Shown here piece after piece: positions 54,793-63,343 of a stretch of DNA of 64,000 bases. Numbering within the stretch: position 1 is the stretch's first letter; each line of letters starts with the position of its first letter. Origin of the DNA: an uncultured Clostridia bacterium. Lineage in GTDB: Bacteria > Bacillota > Clostridia > Christensenellales > Borkfalkiaceae. The notes under the pieces are model-generated. The model did not search any database. It was not told where the DNA came from and was given only the letters and a program-made list of their open reading frames with translations. The stretch lies in assembly GCA_947627015.1 (NCBI GenBank), contig CANQUL010000001.1:1-64000 (forward strand). The letters run 5' to 3'. The position numbers and the translations under genes are program-made.

Positions 54793-55614
54793 TCAATACT
54801 CCTTATAACTGCGAAGCTCGTCCTCGCGGTCGAGCTTGTCGGTCTCGAAATAGAGGGTCTCCATCCGGATGAAGAACCCGAGGTAGGCCGCGGCGATCGC
54901 GATGACGGCAACGATGCGGAAGACGGATTCGGGCAAAAAGCAGGTGGCGGCAACGACAAGCAGCACGCAGAGATAGGTGATGCTGTAAGAGAGGACAAGC
55001 CGCCATCTCACTCCCATCACGAGGCGATACGAATAGAGGAAGGCGTTGTAGGGCCCGAAGCCCGTCATCTGTCTGCACGGGAGCCACAGATAGAACACGG
55101 TGGCGACATAGAGAAGGGCAAACACAAAGACGAGGCCCGCGACCGTCATGAGGATATAGACGGCGACGGAGGACTCGAATTCCGCGATCACAAAGAGCAG
55201 CGCAGACAGGAGCAACGCCCATGCCTCGAAGATGAACGTGTAGAGGAAGGTCACGGCGAGCGCGGACGGAAAGATGTTCAGAAATCCCGACAGGATCCCG
55301 GAAAAAGAGCGCTTCCCGATCCGCATGTGCTTTTCGACGAACGCAAGCATGAGCGCGGAGCAGACGGCAAGGAAGAGAAAGGCGAGGACGGAGTAGATGC
55401 CGCCCAACCACGAATCGAACCGCACAAAGCTGAGCGCGCCGAAATAGTCGGCAAAGCCGAGGCGCGGGTCTCCCGAAAAGAAACCCGTCGCAAAGGTCCG
55501 GATCGCCGTAAAGTCGAGCGACAGCGCCATAAAGACGGCTGGCATGACGGAAAACGGCAGTACGAACCAGATATTCTTCATGATATACTTCCAATTGTCG
55601 AACAGATGCTGCAT
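54793..55614 (-). CDS. Polytopic membrane protein, partner of the next gene; unrecognised
   Basis: 273 residues with about six membrane segments (about 15-35, 70-90, 105-130, 135-160, 175-195 and 215-245) and an acidic/basic tail EDELRSYKEY. GAGGTGA lies four bases before ATG, next to a small GC hairpin (GCCGC/GCGGC) that could occlude it. It begins a likely four-gene unit (two membrane proteins, the hexose mutase and a lipoprotein). No family was identified. Confidence 0.82.
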   Translation of the reverse strand: MQHLFDNWKYIMKNIWFVLPFSVMPAVFMALSLDFTAIRTFATGFFSGDPRLGFADYFGALSFVRFDSWLGGIYSVLAFLFLAVCSALMLAFVEKHMRIGKRSFSGILSGFLNIFPSALAVTFLYTFIFEAWALLLSALLFVIAEFESSVAVYILMTVAGLVFVFALLYVATVFYLWLPCRQMTGFGPYNAFLYSYRLVMGVRWRLVLSYSITYLCVLLVVAATCFLPESVFRIVAVIAIAAAYLGFFIRMETLYFETDKLDREDELRSYKEY

Positions 55615-55659
55615 GGATCACCTCGCCGCGGGCGGCTTTCTCCCGTATCGGTTATCCTT

Positions 55660-55688
55660 ATTATATAACAAAATGCGGGCGCTGTAAA
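55660..55688 (-). promoter_or_regulatory. Promoter of the membrane-protein/hexomutase unit
   Basis: -35 TTTACA (55683-55688), 17-base spacer, -10 TATAAT (55660-55665), about 46 bases before the first start codon. Confidence 0.8.
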
Positions 55689-55750
55689 GTATTTTTTCGA
55701 AAAAACCGCCGTTTCCGTATCCCAAGTCGCTTTTTTGCTCCCAAAATTGC

Positions 55751-55789
55751 CGAAGCGGCCCGCCGTGCGATGCACGGCGGGCCGCTTCG
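55751..55789. terminator. Very strong hairpin after the fucO-like gene
   Basis: Perfect 18-base arms (55751-55768 and 55772-55789) with a 3-base loop lie 12 bases after the stop codon. The minus-strand sequence that follows, GGCAATTTTGGG, is only weakly T-rich. It is the longest perfect inverted repeat I noticed in the window. Confidence 0.78.
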
Positions 55790-55800
55790 GGACAAAAGGA

Positions 55801-56946
55801 TCAATATGCCTTGCGATAGAGTTCGAGAAGGACGGCGGGAGAGACCTCGCGCGGATTCCCGCCCGTGCAGACGTCGGCGTAAGCGTCCTCGGAGAGCATG
55901 GAAAGCGCACGTTCGGGGATCCCGATGTCGCGGAGGTGCTGCGGAATGCCGAGATCGAGCGAGAGCTTGCGGACAGCCTCCACAGCCGCTTTTGCAGCCT
56001 CATCTTCGGACATGCCCCCTATCTCCACGCCCATCGCCTTTGCGATCATGCCGTATTTTTTCTTCGCCGCGGGAAGGTTGTACTCCATCACGATGGGAAG
56101 CAGCAGGGCATTGGCGACGCCGTGCGCGATGTCGAACCGTGCGCCGAGCGGGTGAGCCATGGAGTGCACGCAGCCGAGCCCGACGTTGGAGAAAGCCATA
56201 CCGGCAACGTACTGCGCGAGGGCCATGTTCTCACGCGCCTGCATGTTCTTGCCGTCGCGCGTCGCCGTACGGAGGTTGGCGGAAATGAGCTCGATGGCCT
56301 TGAGCTCAAGCAGGTCGGAGAACTCCCACGCGCCCTTGGTGATGTACCCTTCGATGGCGTGCGTCAGGGCATCCATGCCCGTTGCCGCAGTGAGACCCGC
56401 GGGCATGGTAGCCATGAGTTCGGCGTCAACGATGGACAGAACGGGAATGTCGTTGGGGTCCACGCAGACCATTTTACGGCCGGACGCCTCGTCGGTGATC
56501 ACATAGTTGATGGTCACTTCGGCCGCCGTCCCTGCCGTCGTGGGAAGGGCGATGACGGGGATCGACTTGTGCTTGGTCGGGGCCGTTCCCTCGAGGGAAA
56601 TGACGTCGGCGTATTCGGGATTGGCGATGATGATGCCGATCGCCTTGGCGGTATCCATGCACGAGCCGCCGCCGACCGCGATGAGGAAATCGGCTCCGCT
56701 CGCACGGAAGGCCGCGACGCCTGCCTTTACGTTGGCCACAGTCGGGTTGGCCTTAAAGTCGGTGAAGGTCTCATAAGGGACGCCAATCTCACGCTCCACA
56801 AGCGCCACAACGCCGAACTTTACGAGGTCCTTGTCGGCCACGAGGAGCGCCTTGCGGAATCCCCTCTTGGCGATCTCTTCGCCGAGGACGGTGCGCGCAC
56901 CGCTGCCGAAATAAGAAGTTTCGTTGAGAATAAATCTGTTTGCCAT
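55801..56946 (-). CDS. fucO: Iron-containing alcohol dehydrogenase, lactaldehyde reductase (FucO) type
   Basis: 381 residues, full length. NAD-dependent reduction of lactaldehyde to 1,2-propanediol, the anaerobic end step of fucose and rhamnose catabolism. The nucleotide site is VGGGSCMDTAK. Metal ligands by alignment to E. coli FucO are Asp192, His196 (MDALTHAIEGY), His261 (GCVHSMAHP) and His275 (IAHGVANA). The start has AGGAGG six bases upstream. It is monocistronic with its own promoter and a strong hairpin. Related substrates such as butyraldehyde or glycolaldehyde cannot be excluded. Confidence 0.88.
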   Translation of the reverse strand: MANRFILNETSYFGSGARTVLGEEIAKRGFRKALLVADKDLVKFGVVALVEREIGVPYETFTDFKANPTVANVKAGVAAFRASGADFLIAVGGGSCMDTAKAIGIIIANPEYADVISLEGTAPTKHKSIPVIALPTTAGTAAEVTINYVITDEASGRKMVCVDPNDIPVLSIVDAELMATMPAGLTAATGMDALTHAIEGYITKGAWEFSDLLELKAIELISANLRTATRDGKNMQARENMALAQYVAGMAFSNVGLGCVHSMAHPLGARFDIAHGVANALLLPIVMEYNLPAAKKKYGMIAKAMGVEIGGMSEDEAAKAAVEAVRKLSLDLGIPQHLRDIGIPERALSMLSEDAYADVCTGGNPREVSPAVLLELYRKAY

Positions 56947-56967
56947 AATTTGCCTCCTGATATCCTA

Positions 56968-56996
56968 ATTATACACCCGTCCGCACCGTTTGTAAA
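56968..56996 (-). promoter_or_regulatory. Promoter of the fucO-like gene
   Basis: -35 TTTACA (56991-56996), 17-base spacer, -10 TATAAT (56968-56973), about 21 bases before the start codon. Confidence 0.8.
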
Positions 56997-57050
56997 GAGA
57001 TTGAGGGAAAAAATTTTCCCCTTTCGTCTGCCGCCGCGGGGCGAAGGGTC

Positions 57051-57083
57051 AAAAAATATCCACCCCCGAAAGGGTGGATATTT
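57051..57083 (-). terminator. Intrinsic terminator of the 2006-residue surface protein gene
   Basis: Twelve-base arms (57054-57065 and 57072-57083) with a 6-base loop; the 3' arm runs into six T on the minus strand. It lies eight bases after the stop codon. Confidence 0.9.
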
Positions 57084-57091
57084 CTCAAAGA

Positions 57092-60000
57092 TTATTCATC
57101 TTTTTCGGCGGGAGCCTCGGCCTCTTGGGTCTCGGTTTCCTCGGCGGGAGCCTCGGCTGCTTCCTCGGTCTCTTGTGCTTCTACCTCCTCAACGGGAGCC
57201 TCTTCGGCTGCTTCGGCAGGAGCTTCTTCGGCTGCTTCGGCAGGAGCCTCTTCAGCTTCCTCGACAGGAGCCTCTTCAGCTTCCTCGACAGGAGCCTCTT
57301 CGACTTCCTCGGCGGGAGCCTCTTCGACAGGAGCTTCGGCCTCGGCGGGCGTCTCTACGGCTTCCTCGTCCTCGATCGCCTCTTCGGTGTCCTCGGCTTC
57401 GGGCTCATTCTCGGAGCCGCTGTAAGACTCGATCTCGACTTCGGGAAGGGCGGGAGCATTTTCGATGACGTCGGAGGCATCCATATTCCAGAATACGGGT
57501 GCGGGAACCTGCTTCTCCTTGATCTGGCCCTCGGAGATGAGCTGCTCGTTGGACTTGTAAGGAAGCGTGTAATCCGTCGTCGGGAGTTCACCCTGTGTAA
57601 GCCCGAGCTTCTGCATCACAAGGTCGATGATCGCCTTGGCGTACTTCGCGGTACGCGCGTTGCGGATCTTGAGCTTGGTAGGAACGTCGGCGTATTTCTT
57701 CGTCTTGGAGACATCCTTGGCGTGGTAGCGAGCGTCGACTTCCTTCGGATCGATCGCGAAGTACAGGAACAGCGACTTGCCCTTGAACTGGAACTTGGCG
57801 ATCTTGTTACGTCCCTTGTTGAAGGTATCGTACTTCCAGCTGACGCGGGAACGAACGTACTTGTAGGACAGGATGTAGTTCTTGAGTTCGGAGTAGAGCT
57901 TCTGGAGCTCGCTCTCGGCCTGCGTGAGACGTGCGGTGAAGCTCCTGTCGAGAATGGTCATGACTTCGTCTTCCGGAGCAATGACCTCCTCTTCCTCGGC
58001 CGGCCGGTCGAGGCCTGCCGCCGCAAGCAGATCCGCAGCGGGCTTGGGCTCCTCTTCGCTCTCTTCGACCGCGGGCTCTTCCTCGGCCGCTTCTTCCGTA
58101 GGCGCCGCGGCGATCGCTGCGACGGGCTCTTCTTCGGTTGCTTCTTCCACAGCTTCCTCGGCGGGCTCTTCGGCAATCTCTTCGGCTGCTTCCTCGACGG
58201 CCTCTTCTTCGGTTGCTTCTTCGGTTGCTTCTTCCGCAACCTCTTCGACGGGCTCTTCGGCAGTCTCTTCGACGGTCTCCTCTTGCTTGGTTTCCGTCGG
58301 CGTCTCTTCGGCAGTCTCTTCCTTCGCCTCTTCTTCGGCCTTCTCTTCCTTCGCGAGCTTGATGCGGGCGATCAGGATGATGACGACGATGAGAGCGATG
58401 AGAAGGAGCACCGCGACGACGATGAGGAGGATGAGCAGCCACATCGGCATGCCGAACATCTCTTGCTCAAAGAATCCGAGGGTCTTGTGTCCGACGATGA
58501 GGAAGTCGGAGAAGTCCCCGATGGTGAGCGTGATCTTGCCTCCCTCTGCGGCCGCATCCGTCGTGATATACGTTCCGTTGTGGATGTGGACCACGGTCAT
58601 GGTGCCGGCGAGCTTGGGCAGGGTGTTGATGGTGATGGTGAACGTCACGCCCTGCGGAACGGGGACGGTCGCGCCGCTCTCGTCGACGAGCTTGATGTCG
58701 TACGAGAAGTTGCTCGGATTGACCTTTTCGCCCTTGAAGAGCGCTTCGAGCTTGGCCTTGTCGACCGTGAAGTTCTCGTTCTTGGTGATGACAACGTGGT
58801 AGTCCTTGGAAAGGCTGCCGTTCTTGAGGGTGACGACAACGTCGCTGCCGAGTTTTCCGACTTCGGCGTCTGCATCGTACACATTGGGCGTAATCGTCCA
58901 AGACTGCGTGAAGGTTGCAACCGTCTTTTCGGTGTTGAGCGTACCGCCGGCAAGCATATAGTTGTCGATGTATTCGCTCTTGAGGGTGAAGGTAGCAGTT
59001 GCGGTGAGAGTCTTTCCGGCTTCCTTGGACGTATTGCCGGTCACATTCATCGTCACGTAGTCCTTACACGAGTCGGGCGTGATGGCAGGAGTCGGCGTGA
59101 TGGTCTGTTCCTTCCCGTTGTCCGTGAAGGTCGTCGGGGTCCACGTCACCGAGATGGTGATAGTCGCCTTTGCGACGGTGAACTCTTTTCCATTGAAGTC
59201 GACGGGCAGGTTGTTAAGTTTCGTGCCTGCGGCCGTAAGCGCAGCCTCATCGGGCGTGACCTTTACGGTGTACGTCCCGGCGTTCTTGACCTCGATCGTC
59301 GCCTGATCGTTCACGGTGAGCTTGAGGAAGCCGAGGACGGTCGCCTGCTTATCGACGGGGATGTTCGTTGCGCTGAGGTCGACCTTGATGCCGGCGAAGA
59401 AGTCGGTCCCGTTATAGGTGAGGCCGTCGATGCCGGCGATCTTGGCGCCTGCGAGATTATACTCGATCCCCTCGATGGTAAGGGTTGCGGTGCGCTCGAA
59501 CGGAGGCTGATCCTCTCCCGTTACCACATAGTTGTTGCTCACGAGCGTGACGGTTACGACGATGGTGTATTCGCCGATGTCACCGATCTCGTTGAACGCG
59601 ATCGTGTCGCCGTCCTTCTTGTAGGAGTATGCGACGGTGTAATACTTCTCCTCGTAGGTGTAGGTCTGGAACTCGGACTCGGTGAGCGCTTCGCCGTACG
59701 TCTTGGTGAAGGTTGCATTCCATGCCGCGGGAGCCGCGATCGCCTTCTTGGTGATCTCCCAAGTCAGCTTGATCTCCTGCTCGGCGGTGACTTCTTCACC
59801 CTCGTACTTCAGCGTGTAGTGCTCCGTGTCTATGAGTGTGAGGAGACCGGTCGCTTCGTAATTTGCGCCTGCGTCGGTCTTTTTGTTCTGCTCGGACTCG
59901 AACGTGAGGATTCCCTCGTAATCGGCCGCCTTGCCAAAGGCAATCGTTGCGGTGTGGGCTTGTTCGTCGTATTCGATCGTGGGCTTTGCTTCGCCGTCGA

Positions 60001-63000
60001 TCATGACCGTGAAGTCGGCCTCGGTGAGATCGATCTTTGCCTTCTCGATGGTCCAGCTGAAGGTAAACACGCTATCTCCGGTGAGCGTGTAGTTTTCGTT
60101 CTTGGCGGCGAAGGTGAGCTTGCCGGCGTAGCTATTGACCTCGGTTTCCGTGAGATTCTCGGCCGTGACATTGAAGTAATCGGTCACTTCGCCTTCGACC
60201 TCTTCGCCGTTGAGCTTGAAGGCGACAATGTAGGAGATCGTGTAACCGTCCTTCTGATACGGCGTCTTCCAACCGGTCTCGAGGTCCTTGTCATCATATT
60301 GGAAGGTGACGCTTAAGATCTTGAGTTCGGACTTGAGGATCTTCCATGCGTACTCCCCGGTGTACTGCGAGACGGCTTCTTCCTCGACGAGGAAGGTGTA
60401 GTTGGCAGAGGCGTCCTCGGTCAGCTTGATCGTAAGGGACGCCGTGTACACCCCGGCGTTTATCTCGCTGACCTCACCCGTGGGCGTGTATTTCTCAAAG
60501 AGATCCGTGGAAACGTCCTCGCCGTCCTTGTCGGTCAAATCGACGTCGGCGGTAACCGTGTGTGCCGTGGCGTTGTAATAGACTGCATTTTCCGGAATCG
60601 CCGTCCCATCGATCAGCCAGCTGATGCCGGCCTTGACTTCTTTCTTCTCGATGTTGACTTCGAAGGACTCATAGGACTTTTTGTAGCCGCCGATGTCGTC
60701 GTCCAAGACATACTCGGTGACTTCAACGGTGTAGGTGCCGCTTTGGGCAACGTTCTGAACCGTGTAGGTGTCGCCGTCGACCTCGAGGGTCTCCGGCTCG
60801 TCCCCGCCCGTGGGCAGGAAGCTCCATTTATATGTATAGCGCGCGTACGGGACGCCGTCTGCATTGACTTTGAGTTCGTAAAACGTGTCTTCGTCGTATT
60901 CCGCTTTGATGGGAGCGGCCGCTGCGCCGTTGACCGTGCCCGTCAGTTCGAACTCGGTCACAGCGTAGAACTTGGCGTCCTTCGCGGGCATGGTATCGGC
61001 TGTTTCGCCCTTTTCGTCGATCCAGTACAGCACTTCATACTGCTTGCCGTTCTCTTCGACATATTCGGGACGGGCAAAGCGTTCGACGGTTGCGCCTTCG
61101 GGAAGGAAGCCCTCGCGGACGGCCTCGCCGCCGACGATGTATTCCACTTTATATACGCCGGGGAACTCTGCCTTGAGGTCGAGGTCAACGGTGTACACCG
61201 TGTCCTCGCCGAGGAGCGTCTTTGCCTTGTCGACAAGGTCCGCAACGGACTCGAAGCCGTGGTTGTTGAGCACGGACGAGACCTTGTTGAATACCTTTTC
61301 GAGGTCGATGGTGTAGCTGCCCTTGTGCGAATAGTGGTTGTTGCCGTCGTAGAGGTCGACGAGCGCGCCGTCCTTTACGTTCTGGGGAAGATATCCGAAC
61401 AGCTTTTCGGCATAGCCCTTGAACTTCTCATAGAGGTCGTTAATCCGGTCGAGCCCGACGGTGTTCTCGAACTTTTCGATATAGCTTACGATCTTCGAGT
61501 TGAACGTCTTGCTGTTCGCAACGATGTCACGCACGGTATTTGCATCGTACTTGGTCCAATCGATGCGGTTGACAACACCGAGGAACTTGTTTACGAGCTT
61601 TTCGACAGCCGTGTTGTCGAGACGGGCGATGAGGGACTTGACGACGGGGATATCCCTGAGGAATTCGGTCGCTTCGTCATACGTCCAGCCCTTGTTGGCG
61701 AGCTGCTGGGCTCTGCGCGAGAAGGCGTTGATGACCCGGTCGATGTCCGACTTCTCGATGCGGACGCCGAACACGGATTCGAGATAGCGGTTGAAATAGG
61801 TATCGATAAAGTCGCCGTTCAGGAAGTTGTTGAACCACTTCTGGAAGTCGATGCCCTTGATATAGGTTATGAGATCATCATAGGAATAGCTCTCGGCCTT
61901 ATCGAAGATGTCCTGCGCAGTCTTTCCGAACAGGGAGAAGATCTTGTTCTTGAGCGAATCGGAGATCTGCGTGGTCTCGGTCAGTTTGAGGAAGAGGTCG
62001 GAAAAGGCTTCCGGAACGCGGACGTTGACGGAGAGGTCGTTGCCGCTGAGCGACACGTCGATGTGCTCTGCGATGACACGGGCAGCATCCTGAATGTGCG
62101 TCGTATCGCCGAAGAAACCGAACGTGAGGTGGAACCCGATGTCGCCGAAGGTCGTCTTGACCATGATGTCGGCTTCGATGAGGTTACGGAGTTCCGCCTG
62201 CCCCATTTCGGCGATCTCGCCGGGACGGGGGATGAGGGAAAGAAGGCTCTTGAGACCGGCCTTGCTGAACCCGTTCGTCTTGGAGTAGATCTCGTTGCCG
62301 TTGACGGAAATCCCGCTGAATGCGGCGACGAGCTGTTCCATCGTGATGGTGGGCGCCTTGCCGCCGTTCGCTTTGACCGTGGTGACCGATTCCTGAACGA
62401 CTTCGTTCTTCTGCGTTTCCCACTTTTCGACGTCGAACTCGGCCTGCTGCTCGTGGGACATCGATCCGACTGCGTCCTTGGCTGCATTAAAAGCGTTGTC
62501 TACGACTTCGTTCATGACTTTCTGAACTTTGCCGAGGACATCCTGAAGGTCTTCGCCCTTGGACACCTGATTTTCGACATAGGTGCCGACCGCGTAGTCG
62601 AGGAGGGCCTTGTACTCGCCGTCGACGAACTTCTGGAATTCGTCGGGTTGGCCGAGACGCTCTTCAACATAATCTTTGAACTGTTTCAGCAGCTCGTTGT
62701 TGTTGAGAAGGTTCTCGACGTCTCCCGAGTATCCGGGAAGTTCGACCCCGCCCGGTGTCGATGCGTAGAGCGCGACCGTCGCGATGTGCGCCGCGGGATC
62801 GTCCTCGTTGCCCTGCAAAATGCTCTGCATGACGATCTCTTTGACGGCGGCTACAACACCGTTCACGAGCTCCTTGGCCTCTTCGCGGTTTGCATCGAGG
62901 TACGTGCCAAAACTATCGCTGAGACGGAACTCGAGCGAGTCTTTGGAGTACTTCAACTCATACCAACCGGAGGAAACCGTTTGCGTCTCGGTGGCGCCGT

Positions 63001-63112
63001 CCGCAGCTCCCGCTTCGAACCCGTTGCCCAGCGACACGAAGCCGCAGAGCATCAGCGCGAAGGACAGGAACACGAGAAGGGCGAGCGTCAGCTTTCTGCC
63101 AATCTGTTTCAT
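57092..63112 (-). CDS. Giant transmembrane protein: extracellular Ig/MBG-like repeats plus conserved-looking cytoplasmic domain
   Basis: 2006 residues. A signal peptide (about 1-37) leads to a helical extracellular part (about 40-700). At least six beta-sandwich repeats of the MBG/Ig-like type follow (about 720-1540), with recurring YNGT/YDEQAHT and FTFSWTIEKAKI-like strands. One membrane helix lies at about 1553-1584, then a Glu/Ala/Pro tract (about 1588-1710). A basic, folded cytoplasmic domain (about 1719-1840) has FTARLTQAESELQKLYSELKN, then SRVSWKYDTFNKGR and KGKSLFLYFAIDP. A second acidic tail made of 8-residue repeats (EEAPVEEA type) ends the protein. From memory, similar cytoplasmic domains occur in uncharacterised Clostridia proteins; function unknown. 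The start at 63112 has GGGAG nine bases upstream. Confidence 0.85.
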   Translation of the reverse strand: MKQIGRKLTLALLVFLSFALMLCGFVSLGNGFEAGAADGATETQTVSSGWYELKYSKDSLEFRLSDSFGTYLDANREEAKELVNGVVAAVKEIVMQSILQGNEDDPAAHIATVALYASTPGGVELPGYSGDVENLLNNNELLKQFKDYVEERLGQPDEFQKFVDGEYKALLDYAVGTYVENQVSKGEDLQDVLGKVQKVMNEVVDNAFNAAKDAVGSMSHEQQAEFDVEKWETQKNEVVQESVTTVKANGGKAPTITMEQLVAAFSGISVNGNEIYSKTNGFSKAGLKSLLSLIPRPGEIAEMGQAELRNLIEADIMVKTTFGDIGFHLTFGFFGDTTHIQDAARVIAEHIDVSLSGNDLSVNVRVPEAFSDLFLKLTETTQISDSLKNKIFSLFGKTAQDIFDKAESYSYDDLITYIKGIDFQKWFNNFLNGDFIDTYFNRYLESVFGVRIEKSDIDRVINAFSRRAQQLANKGWTYDEATEFLRDIPVVKSLIARLDNTAVEKLVNKFLGVVNRIDWTKYDANTVRDIVANSKTFNSKIVSYIEKFENTVGLDRINDLYEKFKGYAEKLFGYLPQNVKDGALVDLYDGNNHYSHKGSYTIDLEKVFNKVSSVLNNHGFESVADLVDKAKTLLGEDTVYTVDLDLKAEFPGVYKVEYIVGGEAVREGFLPEGATVERFARPEYVEENGKQYEVLYWIDEKGETADTMPAKDAKFYAVTEFELTGTVNGAAAAPIKAEYDEDTFYELKVNADGVPYARYTYKWSFLPTGGDEPETLEVDGDTYTVQNVAQSGTYTVEVTEYVLDDDIGGYKKSYESFEVNIEKKEVKAGISWLIDGTAIPENAVYYNATAHTVTADVDLTDKDGEDVSTDLFEKYTPTGEVSEINAGVYTASLTIKLTEDASANYTFLVEEEAVSQYTGEYAWKILKSELKILSVTFQYDDKDLETGWKTPYQKDGYTISYIVAFKLNGEEVEGEVTDYFNVTAENLTETEVNSYAGKLTFAAKNENYTLTGDSVFTFSWTIEKAKIDLTEADFTVMIDGEAKPTIEYDEQAHTATIAFGKAADYEGILTFESEQNKKTDAGANYEATGLLTLIDTEHYTLKYEGEEVTAEQEIKLTWEITKKAIAAPAAWNATFTKTYGEALTESEFQTYTYEEKYYTVAYSYKKDGDTIAFNEIGDIGEYTIVVTVTLVSNNYVVTGEDQPPFERTATLTIEGIEYNLAGAKIAGIDGLTYNGTDFFAGIKVDLSATNIPVDKQATVLGFLKLTVNDQATIEVKNAGTYTVKVTPDEAALTAAGTKLNNLPVDFNGKEFTVAKATITISVTWTPTTFTDNGKEQTITPTPAITPDSCKDYVTMNVTGNTSKEAGKTLTATATFTLKSEYIDNYMLAGGTLNTEKTVATFTQSWTITPNVYDADAEVGKLGSDVVVTLKNGSLSKDYHVVITKNENFTVDKAKLEALFKGEKVNPSNFSYDIKLVDESGATVPVPQGVTFTITINTLPKLAGTMTVVHIHNGTYITTDAAAEGGKITLTIGDFSDFLIVGHKTLGFFEQEMFGMPMWLLILLIVVAVLLLIALIVVIILIARIKLAKEEKAEEEAKEETAEETPTETKQEETVEETAEEPVEEVAEEATEEATEEEAVEEAAEEIAEEPAEEAVEEATEEEPVAAIAAAPTEEAAEEEPAVEESEEEPKPAADLLAAAGLDRPAEEEEVIAPEDEVMTILDRSFTARLTQAESELQKLYSELKNYILSYKYVRSRVSWKYDTFNKGRNKIAKFQFKGKSLFLYFAIDPKEVDARYHAKDVSKTKKYADVPTKLKIRNARTAKYAKAIIDLVMQKLGLTQGELPTTDYTLPYKSNEQLISEGQIKEKQVPAPVFWNMDASDVIENAPALPEVEIESYSGSENEPEAEDTEEAIEDEEAVETPAEAEAPVEEAPAEEVEEAPVEEAEEAPVEEAEEAPAEAAEEAPAEAAEEAPVEEVEAQETEEAAEAPAEETETQEAEAPAEKDE
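57195..57314. repeat. 24-base tandem repeat, five units, in the 3' end of the giant gene
   Basis: Units at 57195, 57219, 57243, 57267 and 57291, each 24 bases (plus-strand unit begins GGAGC and ends CGGCA or CGACA), then a partial copy from 57315. They encode 8-residue EEAPxEEA/EAAEEAPA repeats. Units 3 and 4 are identical, which suggests recent slippage. Confidence 0.9.
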
Positions 63113-63255
63113 ACTGCAAATCTCCCTGCTTTATTTTCTATGCAATCTCCGCAGCTTGGGGAGCCGCGGACATTCCCGTTTGGAATGACGGCCGCGAGCA
63201 CGGAAGCACACATGCCCATGCGGGCGCCCGTGTTCACGTTACTGTCACAAACAAT

Positions 63256-63283
63256 ATTATAATAATTTTTTTGCCGTTGTCAA
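63256..63283 (-). promoter_or_regulatory. Promoter of the giant surface protein gene
   Basis: -35 TTGACA (63278-63283), 16-base spacer, -10 TATAAT (63256-63261). It leaves a leader of about 140 bases with a small inverted repeat (CATTCC/GGAATG near 63177-63193) but no riboswitch that I recognise. Confidence 0.75.
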
Positions 63284-63343
63284 TAGATATTCGACAAAAA
63301 CTTTTCATATATGGCATTTTTTTTGAAAAATCGGGCTGGAAAA

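Noticed and set aside
52813..55668. 951-residue plus-strand open frame
   Set aside because: It runs antisense through three convincing minus-strand genes (hexose mutase and two membrane proteins) and has no recognisable domain.
57195..57314. Tandem 24-base repeats as a CRISPR array
   Set aside because: There are no spacers between units, and the units are in-frame coding repeats of an acidic tail.
63113..63255. Riboswitch in the 140-base leader of the giant surface gene
   Set aside because: Only one small inverted repeat is visible, and no known riboswitch core could be recognised.
60560..63262. 900-residue plus-strand open frame opposite the giant surface protein gene
   Set aside because: The composition is a mirror of the minus-strand codon bias. 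The minus frame has a signal peptide, repeats, a membrane helix, promoter and terminator.
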